From assembly GCA_902495455.1 (NCBI GenBank), contig CABUXJ010000001.1:91456-155455 (forward strand): a DNA stretch of 64,000 nucleotides, in the 5' to 3' direction. The stretch is from an uncultured Prevotella sp. (lineage in GTDB: Bacteria > Bacteroidota > Bacteroidia > Bacteroidales > Bacteroidaceae). The stretch's first letter is position 1, and each line of letters starts with the position of its first letter. Position numbers and translations under genes: made by a program. The notes beneath the pieces are model-generated. The model saw only the letters and a list, made by a program, of their open reading frames with translations. It was not told where the DNA came from and did no database searches. Positions 38,244-46,923 of this stretch are shown in pieces.

Positions 38244-38634
38244 ATAATATCATAAATTTAACACACGTAAATCGCTCGAAAAAACCGTCGGCAAGGTCGT
38301 GATTTCATGATTTCGGCCCCGTTTTCCGACGAAAAAAGTTCGGCGGCCGAGCCGTAAGGGCCCCGTTGGTCCGCAACGGCATACTTATTGTTGTGCAACG
38401 GCGTGCTCGTCGCGATGCAACGAGGGCCCCGTTGCAACCCCGTAAGGGCCTTACGGCAAAACTTTTTGGCCGAAATCGTTGCACACTTTCGCTACTTTTG
38501 TCGTAACACGCTGTCGCTCAGACGGTAAAAGATGCACGCGAAAATTTGAAGAATTTGCGACCTCGGGCGAATAATTTCAAAAAGTCGTGTTAAAATCGAG
38601 GGCGTTTGTAAATATTAATCAGAATTTTAACACA
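38244..38634 (+). repeat. Dispersed palindromic-core element, copy D
   Basis: 391 bp bounded by ATCATAAATTTAACACA and AATCAGAATTTTAACACA, in direct orientation. The core 38351-38458 begins GCCGTAAGGGCCCCGTTGG and ends with CCGTAAGGGCCTTACGG. The right flank contains GTTGCACACTTTCG, GTCGTAACACGCTGTCGC and AAAAGATGCACGCG, as in C and E. Homology with copy B extends upstream to about 38030. Together with the inverted repeat that follows it fills the 1.2-kb gap between corA and pepD. Confidence 0.9.
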
Positions 38635-38680
38635 TTGTGGAAAAATAGGGCTTATCTGATGTTTGGTGTGATATGATGGT

Positions 38681-38893
38681 GTATCAAAAAACGAACTCAT
38701 CAGAAAGCCTTTAATTGGGGTAATCTCAGTCCCCTCCTTTCCAAGGAGGGGCAAGGGGTGGTTGGCCATTCGCCGTTATTCAAGGCGATGGTTTTCAATG
38801 AGTTATTGACTAACCACCCCTATCCCCTCCTTCCAAGGAGGGGACTGAGATTACCCCACTTAAAGGCTTCCAGATGAGTTCGTATTTTGGTAC
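38681..38893. repeat. Long inverted repeat, about 85-bp arms
   Basis: The left arm 38681-38765 and right arm 38809-38893 are inverted copies with small indels. They contain CAGTCCCCTCCTTTCCAAGG with its inner palindrome CCTCCTTNCAAGGAGG and outer CGAACTCATCAGAAAGCCTT / AAGGCTTCCAGATGAGTTCG. The loop is about 43 bp. Unlike the GA-rich hairpins the arms are not tandem repeats. It lies about 50 bp before the end of pepD. Confidence 0.9.
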
Positions 38894-38942
38894 AGTATTT
38901 TGATACGTCCCGTTATGTCACCCTAAATACCGGCTGACTCTT

Positions 38943-40403
38943 TTACTTCGCCGGCACCTCTTCGAGTGTCTTCTTCAGCAGTGCCCAGAACGGGGCGACG
39001 GTCTCGATCAGAGCGCGCTCGCTCGTCGTGTGGGGAGAACGCATGGTCGGGCCCATAGACACGACGTCGAGGTGAGGATATTTGCCGAGAATGATGGAGC
39101 ACTCCAGTCCGGCGTGGTCAACCTGTATGATGCCATCCTCGCCGTTGAGCTCCTTGTAGACGCGGAGTAGCAGATGGAGTATTTCGCTATCGGGGTTGGG
39201 ATCCCAGCCGCAGTAGCTGCCGGAGGTCTCCACCTTCATGCCGGCCATAGAGAGACAGCTCTCGATCATTGTTGTCACATACTCCTTCATGTCCTCACGC
39301 GAGCTGCGGGGCAGGAGCTTGATGGCAGCACGGCCGCCCTCGATGTCGATGATGGCGAGGTTGCTCGATGTCTCGACGACGTCGGGATAGGACGGTATCA
39401 TGCGTATGACGCCGTCGTGGCAGGCGTAGATGGCATTGACCAGATTGTCCTGTATCTCCTCCGGCACCTCTGTCTTGGGTGTCTCCGTGTCTTCGGCGGT
39501 AAACGTGATGCCGCTCTCGATGCCCTTGTACTCGTCGATGAAGTCCTGTTCCCATTCCTTCACCATCTCCTTCAGCGCGTCGACATTCTCTTTCGGCAGT
39601 GTCAGGACGACCTCAGCCTTGAAGGGGATGGCGTTGCGCATGTTGCCTCCGTGCCATGTCGCCAGACGTGCCTCACACTCGGCGATGGCCTCGCGGACGA
39701 AACGCACCATGAGTTTGTTGGCGTTTCCGCGACCCTCGTGTATCTCCAGTCCGGAGTGGCCGCCTTTGAGACCCTGCAACGTCACGCGCACGGCGGCGTC
39801 TTCGGGGTCTGTGTCTGCTTCCTTGTAGTCGAGCGTGGCGTTCACGTCGATGCCTCCGGCGCTTCCGATGACAAACTTGCCCCAGGTCTCGGAGTCGAGA
39901 TTGAGGAGTATGTCGCCGTTGAGCTCGCCTGCGGGCAGGGCGTTGGCTCCGAACATTCCGGTCTCCTCGTCAGCCGTGATGAGTGCTTCGACGGGACCGT
40001 GACGCAACGTCTTGTCTTCCATTACAGCCATGATTGCGGCCACGCCCAGACCGTTGTCAGCGCCGAGGGTCGTTCCTTTGGCTTTCACCCAGCCGTCCTC
40101 GACGTATGTCTGGATGGGGTCGGTGACGAAGTCATGCGTGCTGTCTGGTGCTTTCTGCGGCACCATGTCCATGTGTGCCTGCAGGATGATGCCCTTGCGG
40201 CCTTCCATGCCCGGTGTGGCGGGCTTGCGCATGACGATGTTGTCGGCAGCATCCTTGAAGGCTTCCACGCCGGCTCCTTTTGCGAAGTCGAGCAGGAACT
40301 GCTGCACTTTCTCCAAATGTCCCGAAGGACGCGGCACCTGTGTCAGCGCGTGGAAGTTGCGCCAGATGCACTCAGGGTTGAGGTTTTTGATTTCTGTAGC
40401 CAT
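38943..40403 (-). CDS. pepD: Aminoacyl-histidine dipeptidase (M20/PepD)
   Basis: 486 residues, the full length for PepD. Di-zinc M20 signatures: AHMDMVPQK (His near 76), LGADNGLGVAA (bridging Asp), DEETGMFGA (catalytic and ligand Glu), a lid/dimerisation domain (about 200-390) with GLKGGHSGLEIHEGRGNANK, and the final ligand His in SPHTTSERA. It cleaves Xaa-His and other dipeptides in the cytoplasm. No operon partner is evident; the next gene in the same direction is 200 bp away across a GA-rich repeat. Confidence 0.95.
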   Translation of the reverse strand: MATEIKNLNPECIWRNFHALTQVPRPSGHLEKVQQFLLDFAKGAGVEAFKDAADNIVMRKPATPGMEGRKGIILQAHMDMVPQKAPDSTHDFVTDPIQTYVEDGWVKAKGTTLGADNGLGVAAIMAVMEDKTLRHGPVEALITADEETGMFGANALPAGELNGDILLNLDSETWGKFVIGSAGGIDVNATLDYKEADTDPEDAAVRVTLQGLKGGHSGLEIHEGRGNANKLMVRFVREAIAECEARLATWHGGNMRNAIPFKAEVVLTLPKENVDALKEMVKEWEQDFIDEYKGIESGITFTAEDTETPKTEVPEEIQDNLVNAIYACHDGVIRMIPSYPDVVETSSNLAIIDIEGGRAAIKLLPRSSREDMKEYVTTMIESCLSMAGMKVETSGSYCGWDPNPDSEILHLLLRVYKELNGEDGIIQVDHAGLECSIILGKYPHLDVVSMGPTMRSPHTTSERALIETVAPFWALLKKTLEEVPAK

Positions 40404-40430
40404 AATCGGTTGGTTTTTAATTTAGGGATT

Positions 40431-40484
40431 TGAGGATTTCGAGGATTTCGAGGAGGGAGGAGTGGGGAGGGAGGAGTGAGAAAT
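40431..40484. repeat. GA-rich tandem repeat, left flank of the four-helix-bundle gene
   Basis: Tandem AGGATTTCG units (about 40434-40452) run into GAGGAGGGAGGAGTGGGGAG and similar units to 40484. A related sequence occurs in inverted orientation at 41099-41133 (CTCCCTCCTCGCTCCACACT and on), so the four-helix-bundle gene lies between loosely inverted GA-rich arms. Confidence 0.6.
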
Positions 40485-40604
40485 GCTTTTGGAATAATTT
40501 TCGTTTCCGTCAGATGCTGTTTCTTTTCCGTATCTCCTTTATTGTTCCTTTCCTGTTCTTATCCTGTCCTTATCCTGTTTTATCTTTTGTTATTAATGAT
40601 GTTT

Positions 40605-40979
40605 TTATTGTATTGTTATTTTGTTTTGCAATGATTTTCTTAGCCCGGACATAACCTTTGCAGTCTTTTCTATCATGCTTTCCGCGTTGTTGAATTCATC
40701 ATCAGAGATGTATCCGAGTGAGTGAGAGATGTCTAATTGGCACATCACTTCTGTGAGCGAGCCGTATGCAATCTCCAAGAAATGAATTCTTTCCTTTATG
40801 GCGAACCGCCCCATGCCTTCTGCGATGTTTGACGGAACGGATACCACGGCACGACGGATTTGTGAGCAGATGGCGTGTTGCTCGTATGAGGGATATTTCC
40901 GTAGCAGTGCATATACATATATGGTTAGGCCTTTGGCCAATTGATATGCGTCGAGTTTCTTGTAGAAGAAGTCATTCAT
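40605..40979 (-). CDS. Four-helix-bundle protein (S23 / intervening-sequence protein type)
   Basis: 124 residues, the family's typical length (TIGR02436-like). Recognisable by the N-terminal KLDAYQLAKGLTIYVY, IRRAVVSVPSNIAEGMGR (the most conserved family segment) and the C-terminal SLGYISDDEF. The fold is a pentameric four-helix bundle, related to proteins encoded in hairpin insertions of bacterial 23S rRNA and to the Avd accessory protein of diversity-generating retroelements. No reverse transcriptase is nearby. GA-rich, loosely inverted sequences flank it at 40431-40484 and 41099-41133, so it may be the cargo of a small hairpin-type element. Function of free-standing copies is unknown. Confidence 0.88.
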   Translation of the reverse strand: MNDFFYKKLDAYQLAKGLTIYVYALLRKYPSYEQHAICSQIRRAVVSVPSNIAEGMGRFAIKERIHFLEIAYGSLTEVMCQLDISHSLGYISDDEFNNAESMIEKTAKVMSGLRKSLQNKITIQ

Positions 40980-41089
40980 GTCGTAGTATATTGATTTCCA
41001 GATGCGGTGATTTGATGCGGCGACCTCTTTTTAGGGAGTAAATATGCATCTTTATTTCTTGCTCTTTACATTTCCATTATAGTGAAGTA

Positions 41090-42127
41090 CTAAGAGCATA
41101 TCTCCCTCCTCGCTCCACACTCCTCACTCCTCGTGCCATTCTCTATTCTTCTCGTAAATGCCAAAGCTGCCCATGCCCATACGCCCAACAGTATGACGAG
41201 TATCGTTTGGACCGTGTGGACGATTAGCACGAAGTATAGTGCGTCGCTCTCCGCCACGCCATAGAGGATCAGCATCGTCTTGACGGCGAAATGCCACGGG
41301 CCGGCGCCGTTGGGCGTTGGGACGAGCACGGCGATGCTGCCGACGACAAATGTCACTAACGCGCAGGCCATTCCGAGGCCGGCAGTGAAGCTGAAGCAGA
41401 AGAAAGTGAGGTAGTAATGGAGGAAATAGCAGACCCAGATGCCTGCGGTTGACGCAAGGAATAGCGGTATGTTGCGCACGTTGCGCAGCGACATGACGCC
41501 CTGAAGGATGCTGCCCAACGTCATTTTTACCTTATTATATATAGACAGCTTCTTCAAAAGAACGTGGAGAAGCAGGGCGGCGGCAATGGCGCAGACGGCC
41601 GTCACGGCATATCCGGCGGGCGAGAAGCCTCGCATGATGGTCTCCAAACTTGTGCCCGTGCGGTCGAAAAAGATGTCGAAGATTCTGAACTGGAGCAGCA
41701 GTGTCATTCCCGCTACGGCCGCCACGACGAGCGAGTCGATGGCGCGCTCGGTCACAACCGTGCCTAATGCCTTGGCGAATGAGACCCCGTCGTAGCGCTT
41801 CAAGACTCCGCAGCGGGTGAACTCACCGATGCGCGGGACGACGAGGCTGGCCGCGTATGACAGAAAGACGGAGTTGACGCAGGTCATCGTGCGCGGCCGT
41901 TCGTCCACCGGTTCGAGCGTCTGACGCCATCGCAGACCGCGGAGCAACTGTGCGCCGATGCCGAAAGGGAATGACAGCAACATCCATGTCCAGTCCATGT
42001 CGTGGCGCATGAAGTGGCCGATGCTCCTGAAGTCGAACTCGCGGTACATCCAATACAGGATGGCGCCGCCAAGAATGACCGGCATCATTATCTTGATGAT
42101 ACCTTGTACTGTCTTTTTCAGTTCCAT
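41090..42127 (-). CDS. Flippase-like integral membrane protein (UPF0104 / LPG-synthase TM domain)
   Basis: 345 residues from MELKKTVQGIIKIMMPVILG. Eight or so membrane helices; family signs include WRQTLEPV, NSVFLSYAASLVVPRIGEFTRCGVLKRY, GTVVTERAIDSLVV and PTPNGAGPWHFAVKT. Relatives are the membrane part of MprF and the AglD/UPF0104 group, thought to flip or transfer lipid-linked groups; the substrate here is unknown. Odd: the last about 17 residues (NGTRSEECGARREICS) are encoded by the GA-rich repeat at 41099-41140, so the natural C-terminus was probably replaced. A complete promoter sits so close to the start (9 bp) that the mRNA may be nearly leaderless, or translation may begin at an internal Met (residues 14-15). 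Confidence 0.86.
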   Translation of the reverse strand: MELKKTVQGIIKIMMPVILGGAILYWMYREFDFRSIGHFMRHDMDWTWMLLSFPFGIGAQLLRGLRWRQTLEPVDERPRTMTCVNSVFLSYAASLVVPRIGEFTRCGVLKRYDGVSFAKALGTVVTERAIDSLVVAAVAGMTLLLQFRIFDIFFDRTGTSLETIMRGFSPAGYAVTAVCAIAAALLLHVLLKKLSIYNKVKMTLGSILQGVMSLRNVRNIPLFLASTAGIWVCYFLHYYLTFFCFSFTAGLGMACALVTFVVGSIAVLVPTPNGAGPWHFAVKTMLILYGVAESDALYFVLIVHTVQTILVILLGVWAWAALAFTRRIENGTRSEECGARREICS

Positions 42128-42136
42128 AACGATATG

Positions 42137-42166
42137 CAAAAATACACCATTTTGACCATAATGCAA
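42137..42166 (-). promoter_or_regulatory. Promoter of the flippase-like gene
   Basis: On the minus strand TTTTG with TTG at 42164-42166, 19 bp, then TATTTTTG (42137-42144). Nine bases separate the -7 box from the annotated ATG. Confidence 0.7.
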
Positions 42167-42252
42167 AATAAATTTGCCATAAGTTGCCATCAGTTAGGGC
42201 TTTCCCTATTCATTTTTCGGGATATTCCTATCGACATTCTGTTTAATTTTCT

Positions 42253-42260
42253 TATCTTTG
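42253..42260 (+). promoter_or_regulatory. -7 promoter element for the glycine-zipper lipoprotein
   Basis: TATCTTTG, exact match, 64 bp before the start codon of the gene at 42325. Confidence 0.6.
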
Positions 42261-42324
42261 CAAAGTCCGTGTGAGGCCTTTGCGGCTGTCCGCGGTGATT
42301 TCTTAACCATAAACAACGAATGAC

Positions 42325-43206
42325 ATGAAGAATATTCCGGCTTATCTGTTGTGCGTCCTGCTCGTGCTGAGCAGCTGCGGCACCAACACTCATGCAGAGC
42401 AGGGTGCGGCTACCGGCGCTATGTTCGGCTCCATTTTTGGCTCTGCTCTCGGTGGCATATTGGGCGGTCCGCGTGGCAGCGACATCGGTACGCTGACCGG
42501 AATGGTGGGCGGCGCTGTGCTTGGAGCGTCAGTCGGTTCGGCCGTCGACGCCTCGGAGCAGCGCGACAGATACCCGCGTGGCGGATATGACCGTCCGCAG
42601 CGGCGTGCCGCCAACGAGAGGACAAGAGACTATGACCACCCGACGCGAGACTATGACAATGGCGCGGGAGGTTATGACGACGGCAGTGGTTTTGATCCGA
42701 CCAATAGCGGAGACGACCGTATCACGTTTGATGCGTCTCCGTCGGACGGCTATCCTGCGTCAGGCAGCGATGTCTATACCACCGTCCAGCCGCGCACGGT
42801 ATCTCTCGAACAGCTCAGTCGTACCCTGCCCGAGACCAATGGCGTGCGCTTCAACAGGCTCATCGAGATACGCAACGCCAGTTTTGTCGATGCCGATGGC
42901 GACGGTGTGATACGCCGCGGGGAGCAGTGCAAGGTGTCGTTTGACATCATGAACCGTTCGTCGGAGGCACTTCTCGACATCAATCCTGTCGTGGCGGAGA
43001 CCACAGGAAACAGCCATATCCGCATATCCGCTCCCGTGAAAATCGAGCGTATCGCGCCCGGGCACGGCATGCGATATACGGCTTCGGTCTATGGCGACAG
43101 CCGATTGAAGGACGGCGAGATTGTCCTGAAGGTCTGTGTCGTGCAGGGCGGCAGTGAGATTGGTTCGCAGGTGGAGGAGTTTCACATCACTACGAAGAAG
43201 AAATAA
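42325..43206 (+). CDS. Glycine-zipper lipoprotein with C-terminal beta domain
   Basis: 293 residues. Lipobox VLSSC (Cys 18) is followed at once by a glycine zipper (about 30-75: GAMFGSIFGSALGGILGG and GMVGGAVLGASVGSAV), a membrane-inserting hairpin. An Arg/Asp/Tyr-rich low-complexity linker (about 78-135) leads to a C-terminal domain (about 160-290). This has a calcium-loop-like DADGDGVIRRGE and resembles bacterial Ig or CARDB-like folds (VSFDIMNRSSEALLDI). No named family was recognised. Probably anchored in the outer membrane; a role in envelope integrity is only a guess. Strong terminator just after the stop. Confidence 0.75.
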   Translation: MKNIPAYLLCVLLVLSSCGTNTHAEQGAATGAMFGSIFGSALGGILGGPRGSDIGTLTGMVGGAVLGASVGSAVDASEQRDRYPRGGYDRPQRRAANERTRDYDHPTRDYDNGAGGYDDGSGFDPTNSGDDRITFDASPSDGYPASGSDVYTTVQPRTVSLEQLSRTLPETNGVRFNRLIEIRNASFVDADGDGVIRRGEQCKVSFDIMNRSSEALLDINPVVAETTGNSHIRISAPVKIERIAPGHGMRYTASVYGDSRLKDGEIVLKVCVVQGGSEIGSQVEEFHITTKKK

Positions 43207-43226
43207 GCAGCTCCTGCTGATAGAAT

Positions 43227-43271
43227 AAAAAAGCGGGGAATGTGACTCTATGAGCACATTCCCCGCTTTTT
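43227..43271 (+). terminator. Intrinsic terminator of the glycine-zipper lipoprotein
   Basis: AAAAAGCGGGGAATGTG pairs with CACATTCCCCGCTTTTT around a short loop, followed by T residues. The remaining spacer to 43555 holds only a promoter. Confidence 0.9.
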
Positions 43272-43467
43272 CGGTATGTATTCATGGCGGAATTGTACAT
43301 TTTGGTGGCCTAAACTGCAAACAATTGCAAGTTTTGTTCATGTGATTTAAGGAAATGGTTTGATACCTAGGTCCTGTTTGCCCCCTCTGATGGTATCTTC
43401 TTCGGTGGAAAAGGTGTAAAAGCTGACGGATTTTCTTTCTGCAATGACGTTTTCTGTTTATTTTGTT

Positions 43468-43475
43468 TATCTTTG
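43468..43475 (+). promoter_or_regulatory. -7 promoter element for the pectate lyase gene
   Basis: TATCTTTG, exact match, 80 bp before the preferred start at 43556. It lies inside a longer open frame beginning at 43463, which is therefore not the translated start. Confidence 0.65.
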
Positions 43476-43555
43476 CAAAGAATAGGCTGCGCTCGGCAAT
43501 ATGTTTGCCGGCGCCACCTTTTGACAAGACTGATAAACATAATCTACATAACAAG

Positions 43556-45385
43556 ATGAACAGACTTTTAGCTTTATTGTTCTCTGCCGCAGCAGTTACT
43601 GCGGTCATGGGACAGGACCGGACGCCGGCTTTCCCCGGGGCCGAGGGTTTCGGACGCTATGCCACGGGAGGGCGTGGAGGCAATGTGTATTACGTGACGC
43701 GCAACGATGACTGTACGGACAACAACCTCGTGGAGGGCACACTGCGCTGGGCTTTGCGCACGGGTGACGACACGCCGCGCACGATTCTCTTCAAGACCAG
43801 CGGCACGATCTATCTCAACAGCGTGCTCAAATTTGCACATCCCAACGTTACCATCGCCGGACAGACGGCGCCCGGAGGCGGCATTTGCATTGCGGGCTAT
43901 AATATATATGTGTGCAAGCCCAACGTTATCCTGCGTCACCTGCGCTTCCGTGCGGGCGATTTGGCGGCAAAGAGCCGTACGGCGCTTGATATAGAGAACA
44001 CGCGCAACGTCATCATCGACCATTGCTCGATGACGTGGTCGATGGAGGAGTGCATGACGATGTACGACTGCGACAGCACGACCGTCCAGTGGTGTATCAT
44101 CGGTGAGGGTCTCTACAACTCGCGCAATGCCAAGGGTGCACGTTCCTACGCCATGCAGTGGGGCGGCGAGCACACCACGATGCACCACACGCTCATCACC
44201 AACTGCAACAACCGCATGCCGCGATTCAACGGTGTGCGCTCGGAAAGCAAGAACCGCGGAGACCACGACCAGTTTGTCGACTCGGAGTTCTTCAACAACG
44301 TGATCTTCAACTGGGGTAAGTCAAATTCCCTCTATGGCGGCGAATGTTATACGGCCATCAACGAGGGCAACAGCTATAACCGCGTCTACGTGCGTGGCAA
44401 CTATTTCCGCCCGGGGCCCAATACGCAGAAGAACGTGCAGAAGAACCGCTACTTCTTCCAAGGTGACAACAGCACTCAGGGTACGGGACAGTGGCTCGTA
44501 GAGGGTAATATGTTTGAGAAGGGTAACCCGTATGCCACGACAAAGAACTCCTGCTGGACCGATGCTACGCTCGACAAGGTGAACGCCGACAACTGGTACG
44601 GATTTACGACAAACAGTTCGGACAAGGCTGTCAACCTTGGTGTGGGCAACAATCAGGCCAACTATGACCTATATGCGCTCACCGAACAGACCGTCAAGAG
44701 CGGACTCACGGCCGAACCGGCAGCTGATGCCTACACGAAGGTGGTGGGCCGCAACCAGTCTTCTGAGGTGTCCTGTTGTGCCGGAGCGACACTTCCCCGC
44801 CTTGACGAAGTGGACACACGTCTGCTCGCTGAGGCCGCCGGAGAGATTGAGCCGCAGTTTGCCGGTCGGGACGCCAACGGCAATCTGAGCCGCGGAATGG
44901 GCATCATCGACTCGCCCGCCGATGTCGTTCTCGCCGAGCATGACACATTTGACGCTCTCCATGAGACCACCGGCCAGGGCGTGGGAGAGGTGAAGACGAC
45001 CACACTGTGGCCCTATCTCGGTCTGCGCGAAGGCGACCGGCTCATCGAGGACACCGATGGTGACGGTTTGCCGGATGTCTACGAACGCAAGAAGGGACTC
45101 AACCCGACCGACGCTTCCGACGGCGCGGCGCAGACGCCGGAAGGTTACAGCAATCTGGAGGTGTTCCTCAACGGCGTTGCCGACGGCTCCATTGACAAGT
45201 CAGAATATGAGACCATCGAGTCAAGTATGGCAAAAACGACGGTCGGTGACGCACGGACAGTATCACGTACCTATTATAATATAGGTGGCGTAGAGACCGC
45301 AGCACAGTCTGCCGCCGGTGTCTCCATCGTGCGCGAAAACCATGCTGACGGTACGGTCAGCGTGCGGAAGGTCACCGGACGCTGA
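43556..45385 (+). CDS. Secreted PL1-type pectate lyase
   Basis: 609 residues from MNRLLALLFSAAAVTAVMGQ (signal peptide). The parallel beta-helix begins AFPGAEGFGRYATGGRGGNV, with ASTIAGQ-like NVTIAGQTAPGGGICI, VIIDHCSMTWSMEEC and FNGVRSESKNRGDHDQFVDS, typical of the pectate trisaccharide-lyase branch of PL1. A calcium-binding DTDGDGLPDVYERKKGLNP segment lies near residue 500. The last about 35 residues (YYNIGGVETAAQSAAGVSIV then DGTVSVRKVTGR) resemble short type IX C-terminal signals of Prevotella-like bacteria, which would fit the sprA gene in this window; this is tentative. It cleaves polygalacturonate by beta-elimination. Confidence 0.92.
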   Translation: MNRLLALLFSAAAVTAVMGQDRTPAFPGAEGFGRYATGGRGGNVYYVTRNDDCTDNNLVEGTLRWALRTGDDTPRTILFKTSGTIYLNSVLKFAHPNVTIAGQTAPGGGICIAGYNIYVCKPNVILRHLRFRAGDLAAKSRTALDIENTRNVIIDHCSMTWSMEECMTMYDCDSTTVQWCIIGEGLYNSRNAKGARSYAMQWGGEHTTMHHTLITNCNNRMPRFNGVRSESKNRGDHDQFVDSEFFNNVIFNWGKSNSLYGGECYTAINEGNSYNRVYVRGNYFRPGPNTQKNVQKNRYFFQGDNSTQGTGQWLVEGNMFEKGNPYATTKNSCWTDATLDKVNADNWYGFTTNSSDKAVNLGVGNNQANYDLYALTEQTVKSGLTAEPAADAYTKVVGRNQSSEVSCCAGATLPRLDEVDTRLLAEAAGEIEPQFAGRDANGNLSRGMGIIDSPADVVLAEHDTFDALHETTGQGVGEVKTTTLWPYLGLREGDRLIEDTDGDGLPDVYERKKGLNPTDASDGAAQTPEGYSNLEVFLNGVADGSIDKSEYETIESSMAKTTVGDARTVSRTYYNIGGVETAAQSAAGVSIVRENHADGTVSVRKVTGR

Positions 45386-45465
45386 TTGTCGGCGCGCGGA
45401 ATGGTGCAAAACGTCTCGTATTTAACAATTTGTAACCAAATCGCCGAAACTTTTTCGTGTTTTGC

Positions 45466-45496
45466 TTTGCTGTTACCCTCTTTTTCCTTATATTTG
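45466..45496 (+). promoter_or_regulatory. Complete promoter of gdhA
   Basis: -33 TTTG (45466-45469), 19 bp, -7 TATATTTG (45489-45496); leader about 55 bases. Confidence 0.72.
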
Positions 45497-45555
45497 TGCT
45501 GTCTTAATGACATATTGCTAATAACAAACGTACAACCTTTTGATATACATTTACT

Positions 45556-46893
45556 ATGGAAGTTGAGAAAATTATGCAGGCCTTGGAGCAGAAGCATCCG
45601 GGCGAAGCAGAATATCTGCAGGCAGTCAGAGAAGTGCTTATTTCAGTGAAAGATGTCTACAACCAGCATCCTGAATTTGAAAAGGCAAAGTTAATCGAAC
45701 GTATTGTAGAACCCGAGCGGATTCTTACTTTCCGCGTGCCTTGGGTCGACGACAAGGGAGAAGTGCATGTGAACATCGGTTATCGCGTGCAGTTCAACAG
45801 CGCCATTGGTCCGTATAAGGGCGGACTGCGTTTCCATCCGTCGGTCAATCTGTCTATATTGAAGTTCCTCGGATTTGAACAAACCTTCAAGAACGCGCTC
45901 ACCACACTGCCTATGGGCGGCGGCAAGGGCGGTTCGGATTTCTCCATCCGCGGCCGTTCGGACAACGAGGTGATGCGCTTCTGCCAGTCGTTCATGACCG
46001 AACTCTATCGCGTCATTGGTCCCGATGAGGACATTCCTGCAGGCGATATCGGCGTAGGAGCACGCGAGATAGGCTATCTCTTCGGCATGTATAAGAAGCT
46101 GAAGCACGAGTGGAGCGGCATGATGACAGGCAAGGGACTCGAGTGGGGCGGTTCGCGCATCCGTCCGGAGGCCACCGGCTACGGCGCACTCTACTTCGTA
46201 AACCAGATGCTCCAGACCCACGGCATCGACATCAAGGGCAAGACCGTCGCCATCAGCGGCTTCGGAAACGTTGCCTGGGGTGCCGCCAAGAAAGCCACCG
46301 AACTGGGCGCCAAGGTCATCACCATCAGCGGTCCCGATGGCTATATCTACGATCCGGCCGGTCTCGACGACGAGAAGATAGCATATATGCTTGAGCTTCG
46401 CGCCAGCGGCAACGACGTGTGTCAGCCCTACGCGGACGAGTTCCCCGGCTCACAGTTCGTTCCCGGCAAGAAGCCTTGGGAGGTCAAGTGTGATATCGCG
46501 CTGCCTTGTGCAACGCAGAACGAGCTTAACGGCGCCGATGCCGACATGCTCTTGGCTAACAAACCGCTTTGTGTTGCTGAGGTGTCCAACATGGGTTGCA
46601 CGGCCGAAGCTGTCGAGAAGTTTGTCGCAGCCAAGATGCTCTTTGCACCGGGTAAGGCTGTCAACGCCGGCGGCGTGGCCACGTCAGGACTCGAGATGAC
46701 CCAAAACGCCATCCGGTTGAACTGGAGCGAGGCCGAAGTGGACGAGAAATTGCACTACATCATGCACAGCATCCACGAGCAGTGTGTCAAGTACGGCAAG
46801 CAGGCCGACGGCTACATTGACTACGTGAAGGGCGCCAACATCGCCGGCTTCATGAAGGTGGCCAACGCCATGATGGCTCAGGGCATCGTCTGA
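45556..46893 (+). CDS. gdhA: NADP-type glutamate dehydrogenase
   Basis: 445 residues, the usual length of hexameric GDH. The catalytic region is PMGGGKGGSDFSIRGRSDNE (Lys near 124), followed by the conserved GPDEDIPAGDIGVGAREIGYLFG and the nucleotide-binding GFGNVAWGAAKKATELGAKV. It interconverts glutamate and 2-oxoglutarate plus ammonia; the sequence type is that of the assimilatory NADP-dependent enzyme of Bacteroidales. Own promoter. Next gene rlpA follows after 30 bp. Confidence 0.96.
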   Translation: MEVEKIMQALEQKHPGEAEYLQAVREVLISVKDVYNQHPEFEKAKLIERIVEPERILTFRVPWVDDKGEVHVNIGYRVQFNSAIGPYKGGLRFHPSVNLSILKFLGFEQTFKNALTTLPMGGGKGGSDFSIRGRSDNEVMRFCQSFMTELYRVIGPDEDIPAGDIGVGAREIGYLFGMYKKLKHEWSGMMTGKGLEWGGSRIRPEATGYGALYFVNQMLQTHGIDIKGKTVAISGFGNVAWGAAKKATELGAKVITISGPDGYIYDPAGLDDEKIAYMLELRASGNDVCQPYADEFPGSQFVPGKKPWEVKCDIALPCATQNELNGADADMLLANKPLCVAEVSNMGCTAEAVEKFVAAKMLFAPGKAVNAGGVATSGLEMTQNAIRLNWSEAEVDEKLHYIMHSIHEQCVKYGKQADGYIDYVKGANIAGFMKVANAMMAQGIV

Positions 46894-46923
46894 TGGTCGC
46901 AATGACTAACCAATGAAACGAAT

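Noticed and set aside
40431..40484. GA-rich tandem units considered as a CRISPR array
   Set aside because: Units are 7-9 bp, contiguous and without spacers; no cas genes in the window.
40605..40979. Four-helix-bundle gene as the Avd component of a diversity-generating retroelement
   Set aside because: No reverse transcriptase, template repeat or variable repeat pair within the window; the sequence is closer to the S23/intervening-sequence branch.
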